The position numbers and the translations under genes were made by a program. A DNA stretch of 64,000 nucleotides. It comes from Ampelocalamus luodianensis. Lineage: Eukaryota > Streptophyta > Magnoliopsida > Poales > Poaceae. The stretch covers positions 42,485,692-42,549,691 of the forward strand of contig CM070633.1 in the NCBI GenBank assembly GCA_036346255.1. Reading direction: 5' to 3'. Under the pieces are notes generated by a model, which was not told the DNA's origin, did not search any database, and worked only from the letters and a program-made list of their open reading frames with translations. Below, one piece after another: positions 59,880-64,000 of this stretch. Each line of letters opens with the position of its first letter. Position 1 is the stretch's first letter.

Positions 59880-60084
59880 ATCCGTGGTGAGGGAGCTCTG
59901 GTCGACCATCCTCCGGTCGATGATCTTCTCAGCTTCTTGCTCCGGATGAGGACCGACCGCGCCCAGTCGGTTGCATATACATCGATTGATCAATCGCAAC
60001 GTTCAAGCGTATGTATGATCGAGTGAAGGACACGGTGAGATCGAGCCATTCGAGTGGTATATATGAATATGCGACGAGACGTTC

Positions 60085-60159
60085 CCGCCTGCTGCTGGTC
60101 TGGTCGCCGGTGACGGCTGGAACGACGCGCACGCCACGTTCTACGGCGACGAGGGCTAG
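60085..60159 (+). pseudogene. Expansin-like N-terminal scrap
   Basis: A plus-strand frame reads VAGDGWNDAHATFYGDEG and then TAG. The W-x2-AHATFYG block is characteristic of the mature start of expansins, preceded here by a short hydrophobic Ala/Gly/Leu/Val run that could be the end of a signal peptide. No Met or downstream catalytic-like domain is found. It is a fragment at best and could be chance, although the block is distinctive. Confidence 0.45.
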
Positions 60160-61891
60160 CTGCGATGAGACCATGCGTAAGCACAAGTACATTAGCTATC
60201 ACCCGGGTTTTGATGCATATATATATGGGTCTCACATAAAGAAAAGTGACAGTTTATTGATGAAAAAACTGTCACAAGTTAATTAGCAATTCCCAAAATA
60301 AAATATCTCATATAAGCCTCTGAATTCTGATTCCTTCAGTGTTACTTAAAAAAGTCTACTAATGCATAAATCCGAAACTGCGATAAACTGTTATGACTTA
60401 CGACAGCTAAAGTAGCTTAAGTTACTTTCAGTCTTGACAGAAAAGCTAGATCTAGGTCATCTAGCCCTCTTCTAGGAACTAGTTATAAAATCTGGACCAG
60501 CCCCGCGGTTGAACCGGAAAAATACGGATCCAGAAGCTTTACCCGGGCTGGGCACGCTCACGGGACCAGAGATGTAGTTGATCCGGAAAAACCTGGCCAA
60601 TCCGGCTGGTTTTTTATTGACCCGGCTGACCCGGCCGATTTTGTTTGAACCGTTCGAGTTTTGCTTATGAGGCCAATAGGCTGTTGGATTTAATCTTGTT
60701 TTAGTTCTTTAGTTTCCGTTTTTAGGATTGCTGTTTTTTGTTGAGTCGTAGTCCGTATGAAAGTTTGGCTGTGAAATCGTTTCCGTGTCCTAGTCAAGAC
60801 AGTTTTGTGTGTACATAAAGAGGCCATAGTACCATGAAAAAGTGTACCGAGTTGAGAGAAGAAATAAAAAGATCAAAAAAAGAGAAGCGTGCTGCCGAAA
60901 CAAAGATCGTGTCTGAGTGTTTTGTCTTGGTTTTTCGTTGTGTGGGTGTTCCTGTCTTTCCAGCAAAAAAGAAGAAGCAAGGCGGGGTGCTACGTTTGCT
61001 ACTAGCTCATGTGAGGTCAAGGTGGCCAGGAGGGCTGTGCTGCTGCACAACTTCACATGAAGAAAGTAGAAGCACAGGGAAGCACAGAAGCCGGGTCACG
61101 TCGAGGATACAAGGCAGCGGATCCCACAGAGGGAAGAAACATCAGGAACAGAGCGTATCCCCAAGTCAAGCGGTGCCAGAGCTGTGCATCTCACAGCCAA
61201 AGCTCTGGACGAAGCGCATCAAGGACAGGGACTGAGTGGCTTTTCTCTGGTCGACCAGTGAACAGTGCAAGATCAAAGGAAAATTCCAACATAGTCATGA
61301 TAAAGCGATTTTCAAGACAAAACAGAAGAGTATCTTCGTCCTTTGGGTGCTGCTACGGTTTTAATATCAATTCCTTGTGAAATTGACGGCTACACATGGT
61401 TGGACAACAGCTGCATCGGTAGCGGCAGTCTGCAGCACCTCCTCTCTTATCTAATCTTGTTTGGTGGCAGTGACGGTTCAGCAGCCTCCTCGTCGAGTCG
61501 GCAGCGGCGACCGGCGAGTGAGGAAGGTGTTCAGCTATATTATAGGAGTGGTCAAACTAACTAACGAAGATGCAGTAGCACTACACGAAGTTGTGGAATA
61601 GAGTCTGGTGATAGTGATAGGGATGTGGTGTTGGAAGATAGCGGTAGATGGTGCGTGCAAGAGATACGCGTAGCATAGGAGGTGCATGCCTGTTGGTTGC
61701 AGCTTGCGCCTTGCTGCTTGCAGGTGGTGAAACGGCTGGACGGAGAGGGAGGCAAATGTCGCTACGTGCACTGCTAACTCTCGGCATTCCTTTCCTACCC
61801 TTTGAAACGGTCCTCGGTATGGCAGCTAGTCAGTCCTCACTAAGTAGATCTGGGAGTTGGGTAGTGCCTTTTCAGGCTGATTCGAGGCCTA
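60160..61891. other. No supported gene; possible copia LTR remnant
   Basis: At 60680 TGTTGGATTTAATC looks like the start of a copia LTR, with TACATAAAG near 60815 as a possible TATA box. No end, primer site or target duplication was found. A 133-codon Lys/Ser-rich frame at 60834-61235 has no recognised domain. Confidence 0.3.
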
Positions 61892-62405
61892 ACCGGCACG
61901 ACACGAGGCACAGTACGGCACGAACGGCCGGGTTGGACCGTGCTTGAGGATCAAACCCGTCGGGCGGCATGGCACAACATGCTCTATCACGCCGGACTGG
62001 CACGGCCCGAAGAGCCCGGTGCGGCACGATGGCAGAACCCACTTCGTCGTCGTTGCCACCCATGCTTGCTCCAGCCATGTCGTGGTGGCGCCTCCTTCGC
62101 CGTGTCGCCCTCACCGCCGCAGCGGTTGGGGCCCTATACACAATGACGACAGGGAGCCCCTCTGGCTTCTTCTCCTCCTTCCCGTCGACCGTCAACCCCA
62201 CTGGCCACCTCGCCCTCGTCCGCGCGCACCCGGGCCTCCACAAGCTCAACGCCCTCCTCACCCGTCCGCCTTCCTCATCAACGCCACCCAGATGCTCCTC
62301 CCCTCTCCCTCACCGTGTTTCCCGCCCTCACGTCCTCCCTCTCCCTCGGCAACCTGTGCTTGAGGTTTTTCGCCACTGCCAGACGTGCTATCGTATCGTG
62401 CCGGA
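61892..62405. mobile_element. Possible gene-capturing DNA element
   Basis: ACCGGCACGACACGA at 61892-61906 faces an inverted near-copy (TCGTATCGTGCCGG, 62391-62404). Both ends are rich in GGCACGG words seen at ends of some grass DNA transposons. Between them is a GC-rich, gene-like segment (MSWWRLLRRVALTAAAVGAL..., then in another frame FLINATQMLLP) with membrane-like hydrophobic stretches and a frame change, consistent with a captured, decayed gene fragment. No target duplication was recognised. Confidence 0.3.
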
Positions 62406-62865
62406 CCTCACCGGTGACCGTCCATGCCAGCACGGCACGACCAGGAGAGCTCGCGGAACTCCCAGCACTAGAAACAGTAGTACGTACATAGTCTCGTACT
62501 CGTAGCACAGGAGAGTTGAGACTGAGAAAGAGACTCCGTCGTTAACTCTTAAGCTACTCCAGTTGGACCAGTTTAGTGGGCTGGATATACTTACAAAGGC
62601 CTAGGCTCCTTTTGCCGGCTAAGCCTACATTTGGGCCGACCACCAGCACCATTCAATCAACCTAGCTAGTATCTCATCTCCAACAAGCAATGGACGCTGT
62701 TACTCCGCGTGCCCCGTTCTTCGTCTTGTGACGATGATCGCGAGAGCAACAGCAGCTAAAAGAGAAGACGCGGAGCATTGACGAAGCTTCACAACGCCCT
62801 AATCCATCCATGATCCATCCCTGGTAGCTTGCTTCCAGAGAAGAGCGTTGCATAAAGTAGGCTAG

Positions 62866-63240
62866 TTGCCTGCATCAATTACTAGCACAACCACCATTGC
62901 TTTAATCCAGCTTCCAGCTAGTGGTTCAAGCAGTGAGGTGGAATGGCCTTGTCAAGCATTTGATGAGGAGAAGATTGGTCGTTGGAGGCCGACGTCTGCG
63001 CAAAGTTATTACCGCTGGAACAAGTCACCTACCAGCGAGTTTTCTCTCAACGTCATGAACAAGGAAAGTCCAAAAGTTCAGAGATCTTGTGTGAAGCTAC
63101 TGCTTTACTTTTACCTTGTGATGCGTCGGATGATAAGCGTGTCAGCTATGGCTGGCCACAGAAAACGTGGTGGTAAACATTTTTTGCTCGCTGCACTTGC
63201 CACGTTATTTTTATGTCATGCTCATACATTTCCAAGTTGA
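62866..63240 (+). other. Gene-like fragment, unrecognised
   Basis: Two overlapping plus frames have protein-like composition. One (62982-63176) reads LPLEQVTYQRVFSQRHEQGK and, further on, CDASDDKRVSYGWPQK. No start context, splice sites or domain could be recognised. The surrounding 62410-63880 shows nothing else supported. Confidence 0.25.
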
Positions 63241-63883
63241 TTTGGTATCCGCCACAATATCTACGGCATTGGGAAACGCCACTTTTCGTCGTTGCCTACT
63301 TTTGGTCGGTTATTTCTGGTGTGTTTCAGACGGCACGCGTTGTGAATTCAATTTGATCAGTTATAGGTACCGTACCGAGTAGCGGCCGGCCAGATTACGT
63401 CGTAAGAGAATCCTTAATTTCTTCAAGTTCTTCATAAGGGCGGGTAGTTTTCTCACATCTAATACTCCATTACTCCACGCGCTTTTCAACTTTATTTTTA
63501 CATCGGATCTTGCATGCATAGCATAGAGTAGTAACACCTTCTTAATGTTATAGGAACATTAACCAAACTCATAAAAACGAGAGGGGAAAAAGGCTACCTG
63601 TCGAATGCTCTGCACCGACCATATTATAACTCCAGAAGACTAGCCAGAAAGCATAACACACTACACATGTAAATAACCCCGTAAGCGTAAAGCAGCCAAG
63701 AAAAAGCAAAATCTTGCACAGTTTAAAACATGTTTTTCTTCAAAACAACTGGAGATGGTTAGCCGACGTGGCGTTCCTTCCCCAACAGCTGAGACGACTG
63801 CTCGGACGTCGGAAGCCACCCCACGTTTCCCACCCGCCATCACTTTCACACAAAAAAATCGTAGCAAACCCAAACCATACACA

Positions 63884-63885
<2 letters not shown>

Positions 63886-63916
<31 letters not shown>
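63886..63916. repeat. (CT)n microsatellite
   Basis: About 15 CT units directly upstream of a TATA box. CT tracts are common in plant core promoters and 5' UTRs. Confidence 0.95.
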
Positions 63917-63918
<2 letters not shown>

Positions 63919-63927
63919 TATATATAT
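63919..63927 (+). promoter_or_regulatory. Candidate TATA box of an edge gene
   Basis: TATATATAT lies after the CT tract and about 60 nt upstream of an ATG at 63989, a spacing that would leave a leader of about 35 nt. Confidence 0.45.
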
Positions 63928-63988
63928 CTTGACACAGCGTGATTGGGGTCAGCAAATTCAGCGAGATTTAGCCTTTGTGCTTATTTAC

Positions 63989-64000
63989 ATGGCAAGATCA
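63989..64000 (+). CDS. Possible start of a gene running off the window
   Basis: ATGGCAAGATCA (M-A-R-S) at the last bases follows a CT tract and TATA box. G at +4 favours initiation. Only four codons are visible, so product and reality cannot be judged. Confidence 0.3.

Noticed and set aside
59878..60000. Minus-strand chromodomain-like tail (EAEKIIDRRMVDQ)
   Set aside because: Only about 13 residues resemble a chromodomain end. There is no adjoining integrase, so it may be chance.
60680..60970. Complete copia LTR starting TGTTGGATTTAATC
   Set aside because: No matching end, primer site, second copy or target duplication could be found.
60834..61235. 133-codon Lys/Ser-rich frame
   Set aside because: No domain, no splice or promoter support, and not conserved in codon character.

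Overview
The window is plant nuclear DNA from a grass, most likely Oryza or a close relative. This rests on the cinnamyl-alcohol-dehydrogenase (CAD) gene family present, on GC-rich coding third positions, and on the transposon types: Tat-lineage gypsy elements, a short-LTR Reina-like gypsy, a CACTA element, a SIRE-like copia LTR and giant-LTR non-autonomous elements. The species is an inference. No rRNA, tRNA or CRISPR was seen.

There is one convincing intact host gene: a four-exon CAD gene on the minus strand (4923 to 3497, 356 codons). A second, broken CAD copy lies in the same orientation. Its exon 4 remnant is at 23660-23932 and its exon 2 remnant at 54898-55013, so the two pieces are now about 31 kb apart. 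The locus is therefore a former CAD tandem array taken over by transposons.

Layout: 1-2843, 5' end of a minus-strand copia-like element (partial ORF, primer site, 2.4-kb LTR). 2844-5966, CAD gene and flanks. 5967-23596, a hAT-like DNA element with an 8-bp target duplication, split by a complete 16.2-kb Tat-like gypsy element (A, 6819-23017, TSD GAGCG). A carries a spliced antisense gene with its own TATA box and a nested 4.3-kb solo LTR (B). 23660-23932, CAD pseudogene exon 4. 23959-27568, degraded Reina-like gypsy (I). 27569-32079, giant-LTR fragment (H) holding a solo LTR of family A. 32080-54828, element C (giant LTRs, no coding capacity), itself hit by solo LTR D (TSD TAAAA), a CACTA element (TSD GCA) and gag-only element E (TSD TTTGA). 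54898-55013, CAD pseudogene exon 2. 55249-59523, another giant solo LTR. 59524-64000, low-copy-looking DNA with an expansin-like scrap, a possible gene-capturing DNA element and a plausible gene start at the right edge.

Reconstruction: I inserted in exon 4 of the second CAD copy, H in I, C in H, and D, CACTA and E in C. One later deletion, with its junction near 54828, removed the right ends of C, H and I together with CAD exon 3. B, C, D, E, H and the 55-59 kb solo LTR share U5-like features, including a 12-bp palindrome. C and E also share the sequence around their primer sites and polypurine tracts. C appears to be a gag-less relative of E.
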